64,000 bases of DNA from Streptomyces sp. NBC_00285 (lineage in GTDB: Bacteria; Actinomycetota; Actinomycetes; Streptomycetales; Streptomycetaceae). The stretch spans positions 8,184,001 to 8,248,000 of the forward strand of contig NZ_CP108055.1 in the NCBI RefSeq assembly GCF_036174265.1, in the 5' to 3' direction. How positions within the stretch are numbered: the first letter of the stretch is position 1; the number at the start of each line of letters is the position of its first letter. This document shows, one piece after another, positions 44,011-54,294 of this stretch. Both the position numbers and the translations under genes were made by a program. The notes under the pieces were generated by a model, which saw nothing but the letters and a program-made list of their open reading frames with translations, was not told the origin of the DNA and did no database searches.

Positions 44011-45519
44011 ATGCCGACATCCCGACCCGTAATCGCCGTCGCAGGCCTCGGCATCGAGTCCTCGACCTTCTCCCCGGCCCGCACCCAGGCGCCCGCCTTC
44101 CACGCCCAGCGGGGTGCGGATGTCCTCACCCGCTACCCCTTCCTCGCCCCGGGCCGGCCGTTGCGCGAGGCCGCCGACTGGCGGGGCGCCCTCGTGGGCA
44201 AGGCGCTGCCGGGAGGCACGGTCACGGCCGCCGCCTACGCCGAGCTGACCGGTGAACTCCTCACCCGGCTCGCGCAGATGGGCCCGATCGACGGCCTCTG
44301 GTACGACATCCACGGCGCGATGACCGTGGAGGGCCTGGACGACGCCGAGGCCGAACTCCTGAACCGGATCAGGGACGTCATCGGTGCCGGGACCGTCGTG
44401 TCCACCTCGATGGACCTGCACGGCAACGTCTCCCGTGACCTCGTCCACCGCACCGACCTGATCACCTGCTACCGCATGGCCCCGCACGAGGACGCCATGG
44501 AGACGAAGGAGCGGGCCGCCCGGAACCTCGTGGACCACCTCGCCGGCGGAGCCCCGCGCCCCGTCAAGGCCTGGATCCCGGTGCCCGTGCTCCTGGCCGG
44601 CGAGCAGACCTCCACCCGGATCGAACCGGCGAGGAGCGTCTACGCCGCCGTGGCCGAGGTGGAGGCGGAGGCGGGTGTGACGGACGCGGCGATCTGGGTC
44701 GGCTACGCCTGGGCCGACGAACCCCGCAACCGGGCCGCCGTCGTCGTCACGGGCCTTTCCGCGGACGCCGTGACGACCGGTGCCGAACGGCTCGCCCGCG
44801 GCTTCTGGAAGGCCCGCCACGACTTCGGGTTCGTCGCCCCCACCGGCACCCTGGAGGAGTGCCTGGACGCGGCCCTGGCCTCCGGGCGCCGCCCGTACTT
44901 CGTCAGCGACACCGGCGACAACCCGACCGCCGGCGGCGCGGGTGACGTCACCTGGGGGCTCCAACAGGTGCTGGCCCGGCCTGAGTTCGCTGACCCCTCC
45001 GGCCCGACGGTCATCTACGCCTCCGTGCCGGGCCCGGCCGCCGTCGACGCGACCGTACACGCCGGCGTCGGGGCCACGGTGACCGTCACCGCGGGCGCCG
45101 AGGTCGACGACCGGCACGCCGGCCCGCTCACTCTGACCGGCGTGGTCCACGCCGTCCGGCACGGCGACCTGCACGCGCAGACCGAGGCGGTGCTGCGGGT
45201 GGGGAGCGTGTACGTGATCCTGACGCGGCTGAGGAAGCCGTACCACCATGAACACGACTTCACCGACCTGGAGTTGCAGCCGCGGGACGCGGACGTCGTC
45301 CTCGTCAAGATCGGCTACCTGGAGCCCGAGCTGTTCGCGATGGCCGCCGACTGGAAGATGGCCCTCACTCCGGGCGGCGTCGACCAGGACCTGCCACGCC
45401 TCGGTCACCGGCGCATCCGCCGGCCCATGTTCCCCTTCGACCGGGAGATGTCCGATCCGGACCTCGGGGCCCGCGTGATCCCGTCCTCGGACGAGGAGTT
45501 GACCGGGCCCGACGAGTGA
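44011..45519 (+). CDS. M81-family metallopeptidase (MlrC-like)
   Basis: 502 residues from ATG 44011 (AGGGGAACAACC upstream). MlrC signature at the start, AVAGLGIESSTFSPART; metal-site segments GLWYDIHGAMTVEG, SMDLHGNVS and CYRMAPHEDAMETKERAA; C-terminal MlrC_C domain (SDTGDNPTAGGAGDVTWGLQQ; IGYLEPELFAMAADW). MlrC degrades linearised microcystin peptides; relatives are probable amidohydrolases on small peptides with unusual residues. Position next to the peptide transporter and ROK genes suggests it processes the imported substrate. The substrate is unknown. Confidence 0.88.
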   Translation: MPTSRPVIAVAGLGIESSTFSPARTQAPAFHAQRGADVLTRYPFLAPGRPLREAADWRGALVGKALPGGTVTAAAYAELTGELLTRLAQMGPIDGLWYDIHGAMTVEGLDDAEAELLNRIRDVIGAGTVVSTSMDLHGNVSRDLVHRTDLITCYRMAPHEDAMETKERAARNLVDHLAGGAPRPVKAWIPVPVLLAGEQTSTRIEPARSVYAAVAEVEAEAGVTDAAIWVGYAWADEPRNRAAVVVTGLSADAVTTGAERLARGFWKARHDFGFVAPTGTLEECLDAALASGRRPYFVSDTGDNPTAGGAGDVTWGLQQVLARPEFADPSGPTVIYASVPGPAAVDATVHAGVGATVTVTAGAEVDDRHAGPLTLTGVVHAVRHGDLHAQTEAVLRVGSVYVILTRLRKPYHHEHDFTDLELQPRDADVVLVKIGYLEPELFAMAADWKMALTPGGVDQDLPRLGHRRIRRPMFPFDREMSDPDLGARVIPSSDEELTGPDE

Positions 45520-45546
45520 ACGTCCGTACCCAGGACCCTTCTTGCC

Positions 45547-46149
45547 CTACTCCTCGACCGCTTCGGCGATCAGCAGGTCAAGCAGGGTGATCAGTACGTC
45601 CCGGGACGACTCGCGCCGGCGGGCGTCGCACAGCACCACCGGGACACCCGCCGGCAGCGCGAGGGACTCCCTGATGTCCTCGGCCGGGTACGGATGCCGT
45701 CCCTCGAAGCCGTTGACGGCGACGACGAAGGGGATGCGGCGGCGTTCGAAGAAGTCCACGGCGGCGAAGCTGGACTCCGGGCGGCGTACGTCGATGAGGA
45801 CGACCGCGCCCAGGGCGCCGACGGCGAGGTCGTTCCACATGAACCAGAACCGCTGCTGGCCCGGGGTGCCGAAGAGGTAGAGCACGAGTTCGTCGCTGAT
45901 GGTGATCCGGCCGAAGTCCATGGCCACCGTGGTGGCCCGCTTCTGCTCGATCCCGGCGAGGTCGTCGACCCCCAGGCCCGCGACGGTGAGGGGTTCCTCC
46001 GTGCGCAGCGGGGCGATCTCGCTGACCGACCCGACCATGGTGGTCTTGCCGACGCCGAAACCCCCCGCGATCAGGATCTTGACGGTGTCGGGCGCGGCGG
46101 GAGTCCCAGCAGTCTCGACGGCGAGCGTCTCAGAGCCGGCCAAGGCCAT
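45547..46149 (-). CDS. Second conservon, CvnD-type small GTP-binding protein
   Basis: 200 residues, ATG 46149. P-loop IAGGFGVGKTTMVGSVSEIAPL, TTVAMDFGRI, LYLFGTPGQQRFWFMW (Gln-Gln in place of Gln-Glu of the first conservon), VNGFEG for NKxD. Overlaps cvnC by 20 bases. Last gene of the five-gene operon. Confidence 0.92.
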   Translation of the reverse strand: MALAGSETLAVETAGTPAAPDTVKILIAGGFGVGKTTMVGSVSEIAPLRTEEPLTVAGLGVDDLAGIEQKRATTVAMDFGRITISDELVLYLFGTPGQQRFWFMWNDLAVGALGAVVLIDVRRPESSFAAVDFFERRRIPFVVAVNGFEGRHPYPAEDIRESLALPAGVPVVLCDARRRESSRDVLITLLDLLIAEAVEE

Positions 46150-46489
46150 CCCTCACTTTCTGCAACAGGTCCAGGTCCGTCGTGCGGGGCGAGACGGGGC
46201 GCGGCGGGCGCGCGGTGATCAGACCCGCCTCCAGCAGGTCGCACAGCATGATCACGACCACACTGACCGGGAGGTCGAGCAGCGCCGCCAGCTCCGCGAC
46301 GGCGAGCGGGCGGGCGCACCGGCGCAGGATGCGGGCCTGCTCCGGCTGCGGCCGGGGGGCCCGCTCCGGGCGCGGGTCCACCGCGGTCACCGTGGTGATG
46401 AGGGTGAAGTCGGCGCGGCTGGGCCGGGTCCGCCCGCCGGTCAGGGCGAACGGCCGTACCAGCCGGCCCGCCGCGTCGCTGTCGGTCAC
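46130..46489 (-). CDS. Second conservon, CvnC-type DUF742 protein
   Basis: 119 residues from GTG 46489, one base after the cvnB stop; an upstream in-frame GTG at 46531 would overlap cvnB by 41 bases and is less likely. RLVRPFALTGGRTRP opens the domain; ILRRCARPLAVAELAALLDLPVSVVVIMLCDLLEAGLI is the DUF742 helical core. Confidence 0.9.
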   Translation of the reverse strand: MTDSDAAGRLVRPFALTGGRTRPSRADFTLITTVTAVDPRPERAPRPQPEQARILRRCARPLAVAELAALLDLPVSVVVIMLCDLLEAGLITARPPRPVSPRTTDLDLLQKVRDGLGRL

Positions 46490-46490
46490 C

Positions 46491-46913
46491 TCATCCGCCG
46501 GTGGGGCCGATGCCGGCCCGTGGCGCCGCACTGAGGTGCTCGCCGATCTTCTTCACCAGCATGTTCATCTGGTACGCCACCACGCCGACGTCGGCGTTCG
46601 GCCCCGTCAGGACGACCAGGTGGGCGCCGGGTCCCGCCGAGGTGAGGATCAGGAAACTGTTGGCCATCTCGATGAGCGCCTGGCGCACCGGGCCGCCCCG
46701 GAAGTCCATGCTGACGCCCTTGCTCAGGCTCATCAGCCCGGACGCGGTCGCCGCCAGCCGTTCGGCGTCGTCGCGCAGGAACCCGGTGGACTTGCTGACG
46801 ACCAGCCCGTCCTCGGAGAGCACGACAGCCTGCGTCACGTCGGCGACCCGCTCCACGAGTCCGGTGAGCAGCTGGTCCAGCTGGGTGTGCGTGGCGGGGG
46901 TGGGGCGTGTCAT
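46491..46913 (-). CDS. Second conservon, CvnB-type roadblock/LC7 protein
   Basis: 140 residues from ATG 46913 (MTRPTPATHTQLDQLLTGL). Roadblock pattern: ADVTQAVVLSEDGLVVSKSTG, ERLAATASGLMSLSKGVS, GPGAHLVVLTGPNADVGVVAYQMNMLVKKI. Ten bases after cvnA. Confidence 0.92.
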   Translation of the reverse strand: MTRPTPATHTQLDQLLTGLVERVADVTQAVVLSEDGLVVSKSTGFLRDDAERLAATASGLMSLSKGVSMDFRGGPVRQALIEMANSFLILTSAGPGAHLVVLTGPNADVGVVAYQMNMLVKKIGEHLSAAPRAGIGPTGG

Positions 46914-46923
46914 GGCGTGTCCT

Positions 46924-49599
46924 TCATGAGCGATCGGAGCGGGGAGCGTGGGCGGCGACGGCCGGGTCGTGCGGAACACCGAGCGGATCGGGCTCGGCGG
47001 CGGCCGCTTCCTTGAGGGCGTCGAGGGGGTCGTCGTCGGCGGGAGTCACTTCCTCGGGAACGCCGAACGGGCCGGTCCCACGGCCGGTCGCTGCGTCCTC
47101 CGCCACGTCCTCCGCCACGTCGAACGGGTCGGCCTGGACGGGTGCGGCCTTCGGGGCGTCGTGGGGCTCAGTCCGGGCGGTCGGGTCTGCCGGGCCGTCG
47201 AGCGACCCGTTGAGCGAGCCGTCGAGGGGGTCGTCCTCGTCCCGGGCGCGGAGCGTGCCGCGTTGGAAGCCGGCGAGTGAGGAGGCCGCGTGGTCGGCGG
47301 TGAAGTCCTCGGCGTCCGCTTCCTCGCAGTCGGCCGGAGCTTCGTCGCGCAGTTCGACGGCGAGGCTGGTCTGGGGCACTCGCCGGGGAAGGGGGACGAG
47401 AGTGCCGGGGCGGCTGTCGGCAGCCGGGGCGGCAGCGGTGACGCGTGCGGGGGCGGGCGTTGTGGCCCCTGCCCGTCCGGCGGCGGGCTCCACGCCGCCG
47501 TCCGCGTCCGCCGCGTCGGCGGGCAAGTCGGGGCCGCCGGAGCCCGGCACCTCCGCGGAGACGTCCGCATCCCCGGCGCCCGTCGTGCGCGTCAACCCCG
47601 CCAGAACCCTCGCGCCGGTCCCGAGCCCGGCGGCCACCAGGTCACCGGCGTCGGCCCGGTCCGGCACCATGGCGTCCTCTCGTACGACGACCTCGTGCGG
47701 GATCAGCACGATCGCCGTGGTCCCCCCGTACGGCGAGGATCGCAGGGTCACCTGGATGCCGTGGCGGTTGGCGAGGCGGGCGATGACGAACATGCCGAGG
47801 CGGAGGTCGTCGGCGAGGGCGACGACGTCGAACTTGGGGGCCTCGGCCAGGTGGGCGTTGAAGGAGTCGTACTCGTCCTCGGACATGCCGAGACCCCGGT
47901 CCTCGACCTCGACGGCCAGGCCCTTGGCGACCAGCGCGGCCCGTACGCCCACGGGGCTCGGCGCGGGGGAGTACAGCGTGGCGTTCTCGATCAGTTCGGC
48001 CAGCAGATGGATCACGTCGGCCACCGCGGGCGGCGCCAGGCACACTTCCTCGTCGGTGTGCACCTCCACCCGCTGGTACTCCGCGACCTCGCCCACCGCA
48101 CTGCGCAGGATGTCGATCAGTGCGACCGGCTCGGTCCAGCTGCGCCGCGGCTGCCCGCCGCTGATGATGACCAGGTTCTCCTCGTACCGCCGCAACTGGC
48201 TTGCCGTGGAGTCCAGTTCGTACAGTCCCTCCAGGACGTCGGGGTCCTGGTGACGACGCTCCAGGGTGTCCAGCCGGCTCAGCTGGAGGTTGACGAGGTT
48301 CTGGCTCTCGCGGGCGATGCCGAGGATCACCTTCTGGAAACCGCGCCGGGTGTCGGCGAGTTCCACCGCCGTCTCCACGGCAGTGCGCTGCGCGGCGTTG
48401 AACGCCTTGGCCACCTGGCCGAGTTCGTCCGAGCCGTAGTCCAGCTCGGGCGCGGCCAGGTCCACGTCGACCGTGTCTCCCCGCTCCAGCCGGGCGACCA
48501 CGTCGGGCAGCCGTTCCTGGGCCAGACTCAGCGTGGCCTCCCTGAGGCCGCGCAGCCGCAGGGACAGGGAGCGGGTGATGCGCCAGGACATGACGAGGCA
48601 GATCAGCAGCGCGATCAGTCCGCCGGCGCTGAGGGACGCGGCCGTCAGCAGCTGCTCGCGCGCCTTGTCCGCGCTGCGGGTCAGCAGTCCCGAGGTCTGC
48701 TGCCGGATCAGGGCGCTGTAGCGGACGGAGACCCGCGCCATCGCGGCCGACCACCGTTTCTGCGCGTCCGGCAGGACCACCCGGCCTGTGCCGCCGGCCG
48801 GCCGGGCGGCGAGCACCTGGTCCTCGACGTTCGTCAGGGTCTGCCAGTCCGCGCTCGCCAGGATCCGCTCGGTCTGCTTCTTCGCACTGCCGCTGAGCGC
48901 GGGCACGATCTGGTCCTCGACGAGCCACCGGCGCGTGTTCACCAGCTGCACGAACTCGGTCCATGCCTTCTCGTCGAGATGGCCGGACGGCCAGGCCAGG
49001 GTGAGCTTCACGTCCTCCTGGGAGGTCAGCTCCGCCGCGTGTTCGAGGGCGACGAGGGGCCCGGCCTGCGAGGTGAGGTCGCCGTCGTCGACCTGCGAGA
49101 GCTGCTGGAAGGCGTGGATCTGGTCGTCGATGATCGACGTGTACTGGTCCAGCGCCTGCTCGGCGGTGATGTCGGTGGGGTGGTCGACCTGGCCGCGGTA
49201 GTACTCCAGGCTGCCCACCGAACCGAGGACCGAGTACAGCTTGTCGGAGACGCGTCCCGGTGCCTGCTGGATCTCGTCGGACTGCCCGAGGAGCTGGCCC
49301 ACGGCGGTGTCCGTCTCCGCGCGCTTGACCTCCAGGGCGGCCAGGGATCCCGGCACCTTGGCCAACCAGGCGGCGGACACCGCGCGTTCGCCCTGCAGCG
49401 CGAGCGTGGCCTCGGTGCCCATCGCGCCGGTCGACTTGCTCAGCTCCGTCTGTGAGCGCAGCCGCAGGCCCTCCGAGAACAACTGCGTGGTCGTCACACC
49501 CCACATGGCGGTGAGGGTGACGCTGGGCACCAGCGCCAGCAGGATGAGCGAGAGACGTATGGAGCCGAGGCGGCGCCGGGCACCTTTCCGGTCGGGCAT
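46924..49599 (-). CDS. Second conservon, CvnA-type membrane sensor with nitrate-sensor-like domain
   Basis: 891 residues from ATG 49599. Membrane helix (LSLILLALVPSVTLTAMWGV), extracytoplasmic helical domain of about 280 residues, second helix (AASLSAGGLIALLICLVMSW), HAMP, ATPase domain (LLAELIENATLYSPAPSPVGV, VEDRGLGMSEDEYDSFN, LGMFVIARLANRHGIQV), then an Ala/Pro/Asp-rich tail of about 230 residues. A substrate-binding lipoprotein gene ends 44 bases upstream, so the sensor may receive a ligand signal from it. Confidence 0.9.
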   Translation of the reverse strand: MPDRKGARRRLGSIRLSLILLALVPSVTLTAMWGVTTTQLFSEGLRLRSQTELSKSTGAMGTEATLALQGERAVSAAWLAKVPGSLAALEVKRAETDTAVGQLLGQSDEIQQAPGRVSDKLYSVLGSVGSLEYYRGQVDHPTDITAEQALDQYTSIIDDQIHAFQQLSQVDDGDLTSQAGPLVALEHAAELTSQEDVKLTLAWPSGHLDEKAWTEFVQLVNTRRWLVEDQIVPALSGSAKKQTERILASADWQTLTNVEDQVLAARPAGGTGRVVLPDAQKRWSAAMARVSVRYSALIRQQTSGLLTRSADKAREQLLTAASLSAGGLIALLICLVMSWRITRSLSLRLRGLREATLSLAQERLPDVVARLERGDTVDVDLAAPELDYGSDELGQVAKAFNAAQRTAVETAVELADTRRGFQKVILGIARESQNLVNLQLSRLDTLERRHQDPDVLEGLYELDSTASQLRRYEENLVIISGGQPRRSWTEPVALIDILRSAVGEVAEYQRVEVHTDEEVCLAPPAVADVIHLLAELIENATLYSPAPSPVGVRAALVAKGLAVEVEDRGLGMSEDEYDSFNAHLAEAPKFDVVALADDLRLGMFVIARLANRHGIQVTLRSSPYGGTTAIVLIPHEVVVREDAMVPDRADAGDLVAAGLGTGARVLAGLTRTTGAGDADVSAEVPGSGGPDLPADAADADGGVEPAAGRAGATTPAPARVTAAAPAADSRPGTLVPLPRRVPQTSLAVELRDEAPADCEEADAEDFTADHAASSLAGFQRGTLRARDEDDPLDGSLNGSLDGPADPTARTEPHDAPKAAPVQADPFDVAEDVAEDAATGRGTGPFGVPEEVTPADDDPLDALKEAAAAEPDPLGVPHDPAVAAHAPRSDRS

Positions 49600-49643
49600 T
49601 GTCGTCCTTGGGCGGTCAGGGGGCGGGGGTCTTCTGAGGGAGG

Positions 49644-50660
49644 TCAGCGGGTCCCGGCGGCGGCGAACTTCGAGACCGCGGTGACGTTCGTCCGGGTGAC
49701 GAACGCGGGCCCGGTGAGCACGGGGGCCACACCGCCCCCGCTGATGTTGCCGTTGGTCTCGTACAGCCACAGTGAGTCCACGGCGAGGTAGCCCTGGAGA
49801 TACGGCTGCTGGTCCACCGCGAACTGTACGGTCCCGGCGTGGATCGCCTTGGCGAGGTCGGCGTTGAGGTCGAAGGTGGCGACGTGGGCCCTGCTGCCCG
49901 CCGACTTCACCGACCCCACGGCGTCCAGCGCGAACTGCGCGCCGAGGGTGACGACTTCGTCGATGCCGGGGTCCTGGCGCAGCCTGGCGGTGAGCACGGT
50001 GTCCACGGCCTCGGGGTCGGTGCCCTCCACGTACAGGTTCTCGGTCCGGCCGCCGAACGTCTTCTTCACACCGGCGCAGCGCGCCTCCAGGGCGACGTTG
50101 CCCCGTTCGTGGATGACGCACAGCGCGTGCTTGGCCTTCAGTTCGTTCAGTTTGTTCCCGACGGCCGCGCCGGTGACACTCTCGTCCTGGCCGAAGTACT
50201 CCAGAAGCCCCTGCGACTTCCAGGCGTCGATACCGGAGTTGAGGCCCACCACGGGAATGCCGGCCGCGCGGGCCGCGGCGACCGGCGCCCTCATCGCGGC
50301 GGGCTTGGCCAGGGTGAGCGCGATGCCGTCGACCCGGTCGCCGATCGCATCGCGCACCAACTGTGCCTGGCCCGCGGGGTCGGAGTCGTTGGCGTACGTC
50401 AGATCGGCACCGTCCTTGGCGGCGGCGGCCTCGGCGCCCTTGCGCACGCGCTCCCAGAAGGCGTCGCCCTCGCCGCCATGGGTGATGAGGGCGATCTTCA
50501 GCCGGGCGGTGTCCGCCCCCTGTGCCGCGCCCGTGCCCGAGTCGAGCCGGGAGTCACCGCCGGCACCGGAGCAGCCGGCGAGCAGAAGGAGGGCGACGGA
50601 GGCAACGGCGGCCACGCGCACGGATCTTGAGGAGGTCCGAGGTGGGGGAGGAGTGTTCAT
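49644..50660 (-). CDS. Orphan sugar-type periplasmic-binding lipoprotein, head of the second conservon
   Basis: 338 residues from ATG 50660. Lipobox LLLLAGCSGAG. Peripla_BP_4 (ribose/xylose-binding) fold: KIALITHGGEGDAFWERVRKGAEAAA, YANDSDPAGQAQLVRDAI, DGIALTLAKPAAMRAPVAAARAAGIPVVGLNSG, VATFDLNADLAKAIHAGTVQFAVDQQPYLQGYLAVD. There are no ABC ATPase or permease genes nearby. The gap of 44 bases to cvnA implies cotranscription; it probably delivers ligand occupancy to the CvnA sensor. Confidence 0.87.
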   Translation of the reverse strand: MNTPPPPRTSSRSVRVAAVASVALLLLAGCSGAGGDSRLDSGTGAAQGADTARLKIALITHGGEGDAFWERVRKGAEAAAAKDGADLTYANDSDPAGQAQLVRDAIGDRVDGIALTLAKPAAMRAPVAAARAAGIPVVGLNSGIDAWKSQGLLEYFGQDESVTGAAVGNKLNELKAKHALCVIHERGNVALEARCAGVKKTFGGRTENLYVEGTDPEAVDTVLTARLRQDPGIDEVVTLGAQFALDAVGSVKSAGSRAHVATFDLNADLAKAIHAGTVQFAVDQQPYLQGYLAVDSLWLYETNGNISGGGVAPVLTGPAFVTRTNVTAVSKFAAAGTR

Positions 50661-50976
50661 GGGTGCGGCACCTCGCTGTGCGGCCGAGCAGGCGGAACAC
50701 GAAAACCCGGCCGGATCGCGGGTGCGTCGACCGGTTGAACTATCACTGGCCAGGAGCCAACCGCGTGTGACCGCCGGTAGTCAAGTGATCAGCCCCTTGT
50801 AATGACTTCTCGGTTCCGCATCGTAATGATCTTCATGACAGCGGGCAGCGGGAGGGGCCGGTAGCGGGGTTGCGTTCATGGCCCTACGGCGGCGGGGAGT
50901 TGCCGGCCGCGGACCGGGGCCGACGTCGTCGGGCAGGCGGGCCCTTCTCGCGCACCCGCTGGCTAGGATCACGTGA
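50661..50976. promoter_or_regulatory. Divergent control region of the second conservon and S51 gene
   Basis: 316 bases without a gene. GTAATGA occurs at 50799-50805 and 50823-50829, a direct repeat 24 bases apart. No assignable promoter elements; the AT-richer part (50775-50840) is the likely core. Confidence 0.35.
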
Positions 50977-51708
50977 ATGGCCTCAGAACCGACGATCGTC
51001 GCGACCTCCGGAGGGCACCGCGCGGGCGGGCGCACCATGGTGTCGTTCCACGCCCTGGTGCACCACGCCGTCGACCTGTCGGGCGCCCACGGCCGCAGGC
51101 CGCGCGTGATGTACGTCGGCACGGCCATCGGGGACGCAGAGCACTTCACGGCCCGGATGCACGAGGCGGCCCGGGTGGCCGGCTTCGACCTCACGCCGCT
51201 CCAGCTCTTCCCCATGCCGAACCTGGACGACGTCGAGGGCGCCGTCCTGGAGCAGGACGTGGTGTGGGTCATGGGCGGCTCGGTGGCGAACCTGCTCGCC
51301 GTGTGGCGGGTCCACGGCCTCGACCGGATCATGCGCGGGGCCTGGGAGTCCGGCGTGGTGATGAGCGGGGTCAGCGCGGGCTCCCTGTGCTGGTTCGAGG
51401 GCGGCACCACCGATTCGTACGGCCCCGAACTGCGGCCGCTCACCGGTGCGTTGGGCTTCCTGCCATACGGCAACGGGGTGCACTACGACAGCGACCCGGG
51501 GCGCCGCCCGCTGGTCCACCGGCTCGTCGCGGACGGCACCCTGCCGGCCACCCACTGCACGGACGACGGCGTGGGGCTGGTCTACCGCGGCACCGAACTC
51601 GTCGAGGCGGTCACCGAGGTCCCCGGAAAGGGTGCCTACGTGGTCACCCGCGACGGCGACACGGCGGTCGAGGAACGCGTCGAACCGCGCAGGCTGCCCG
51701 GCGTGTGA
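50977..51708 (+). CDS. Peptidase E-like (S51) serine peptidase
   Basis: 243 residues from ATG 50977. Class I glutamine amidotransferase-like fold with nucleophile Ser in VMSGVSAGSLCWFEGG, as in aspartyl dipeptidase (PepE)/cyanophycinase relatives; VMYVGTAIGDAEHF and VWVMGGSVANLLAVWR match the family. Probably cytoplasmic, cleaving Asp-X dipeptides. Stand-alone gene. Confidence 0.87.
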   Translation: MASEPTIVATSGGHRAGGRTMVSFHALVHHAVDLSGAHGRRPRVMYVGTAIGDAEHFTARMHEAARVAGFDLTPLQLFPMPNLDDVEGAVLEQDVVWVMGGSVANLLAVWRVHGLDRIMRGAWESGVVMSGVSAGSLCWFEGGTTDSYGPELRPLTGALGFLPYGNGVHYDSDPGRRPLVHRLVADGTLPATHCTDDGVGLVYRGTELVEAVTEVPGKGAYVVTRDGDTAVEERVEPRRLPGV

Positions 51709-51737
51709 CGGGCGGTGCCTGCGCGGTCCGGGCGCAA

Positions 51738-51770
51738 GGGGTGCGGGTGCGGCAGCGGCGCGCGCACCCC
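51738..51770. terminator. Probable terminator between convergent genes
   Basis: GGGGTGCG (51738-51745) and CGCACCCC (51763-51770), 8-bp arms with a 17-base loop, between the S51 gene and the DUF6114 gene. Confidence 0.45.
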
Positions 51771-51772
51771 CA

Positions 51773-52282
51773 CTACTGCGCGGCCTGCGGTGTGCCGGCG
51801 GACATTCCGGCCTGTGCCGTGTCGGTCCCGGCCGGGGGCCGGTCCGTCCCGGTCGCCGAGCCGTCCTGTGGTGCCTCCTGCGCGAGTCCGCGCCGGTCCT
51901 TGCGGCTCACCCGCGGTTCCTGGTCGGGCAGCCAGGCGAAGGTCAGGACGCTTCCCGTGACCCCCAGGAGGAGGCCGACCATGAAGCCGCCCATGTTCGA
52001 GGTGACCCAGGTGCCCAGGGAGACCAGCACGCCGGTGATCGAGTAGAACAGGCGCTGCTCGGGGCTGAAGAGGATCAGCAGTCCCAACAGCACCATCAGG
52101 ATCGGCAGGAGGTAACCCGCCAGCCCCTGCATCCCGACGTGCATGACCACCTTCAGCGAGACCTTCATGGTGAGCAGGATCAATGCCCCGCCGAGGGTCA
52201 GCCACAGCCCGCCGAAGAAGGGACGTCCGTACACCCAGCGGGTGAACCTGTCCTCGCTGCCCTCGGGCTCCTGGGTCTCCAT
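51773..52282 (-). CDS. DUF6114 integral membrane protein
   Basis: 169 residues; ATG 52282 shares a base with the TGA of the DUF6230 gene. Four hydrophobic segments (about 24-44, 52-72, 82-100, 104-120), a tail of about 50 charged and Ala/Gly-rich residues. I recognise it as the partner that follows DUF6230 proteins in many Streptomyces. The function is unknown. Confidence 0.8.
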   Translation of the reverse strand: METQEPEGSEDRFTRWVYGRPFFGGLWLTLGGALILLTMKVSLKVVMHVGMQGLAGYLLPILMVLLGLLILFSPEQRLFYSITGVLVSLGTWVTSNMGGFMVGLLLGVTGSVLTFAWLPDQEPRVSRKDRRGLAQEAPQDGSATGTDRPPAGTDTAQAGMSAGTPQAAQ

Positions 52283-52947
52283 CAGCAGCCCGTGCCGCTG
52301 AAGCTGAGCTTGAGGCCGGGCAGCTTGAACACAGCCGCCGTGGTGGCGTAGTTGGTCTGGCGCAGGTTGGCAATGTGCACGGTGTCGGCCTGCTGGCTGA
52401 AGACGCCGAGGGGGCCCTTCACACCCGCCTTGGTGAGGGTGCTGGCGTCGTTGCCGATCTCGATGTTGGTGAAGGACGCGTCACCGGTCAGATCGGTCGA
52501 GTCCAAGGTCAGGTCCGTCGCCTCGACCTTCTTGTCACCGGCGCCCGCCTTGATGAGCAGGTTGGTGCCGCCCAGGTCGACGCTCTGGCACAGCTTGGTG
52601 ATCGTCGCGTTCTTGATGGCGGAGGTCACGATCAGGACCTGGCCGCCGGTGTCGCCGGCGTTCGGGCTGTTGTCCGCCATGTTGTCGAGCCCGCCGAACT
52701 GCTCGAACCCGGTGCCGTCCATCTGCGTCGCGGTGACCGTGAACGGCATGCCGGAGATGGCGAACTGGACCCCCAGCGCACCCTGCGCGGTCATGATCGC
52801 GAGGCCGGCGGTGATCGCGACGGCCGGCACGGCCATGATCGCGGCCCGGCGACCCGACAGCCGTCCGCGTCTTGCGGGGCCGTCGGAGGATTCGGGGGTG
52901 GAACCGCTTTCGGGGGTCTCAGAGGTGTTACCGACGGGCGAGGCCAT
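52282..52947 (-). CDS. DUF6230 exported or membrane-anchored protein
   Basis: 221 residues from ATG 52947. Basic, Pro/Ser-rich N-terminus (ARRGRLSGRR), one hydrophobic segment (AAIMAVPAVAITAGLAIMTAQG), then about 170 extracytoplasmic, Thr/Gly-rich residues predicted to be beta-rich. Conserved pair with DUF6114 in streptomycetes; no known activity. Confidence 0.8.
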   Translation of the reverse strand: MASPVGNTSETPESGSTPESSDGPARRGRLSGRRAAIMAVPAVAITAGLAIMTAQGALGVQFAISGMPFTVTATQMDGTGFEQFGGLDNMADNSPNAGDTGGQVLIVTSAIKNATITKLCQSVDLGGTNLLIKAGAGDKKVEATDLTLDSTDLTGDASFTNIEIGNDASTLTKAGVKGPLGVFSQQADTVHIANLRQTNYATTAAVFKLPGLKLSFSGTGC

Positions 52948-54276
<1,329 letters not shown>

Positions 54277-54294
54277 CCTACCTGAAGAGGTAGT

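Noticed and set aside
47290..49455. 721-codon plus-strand ORF antisense to the second cvnA
   Set aside because: Shadow of a well-supported gene; biased composition and no ribosome-binding site.
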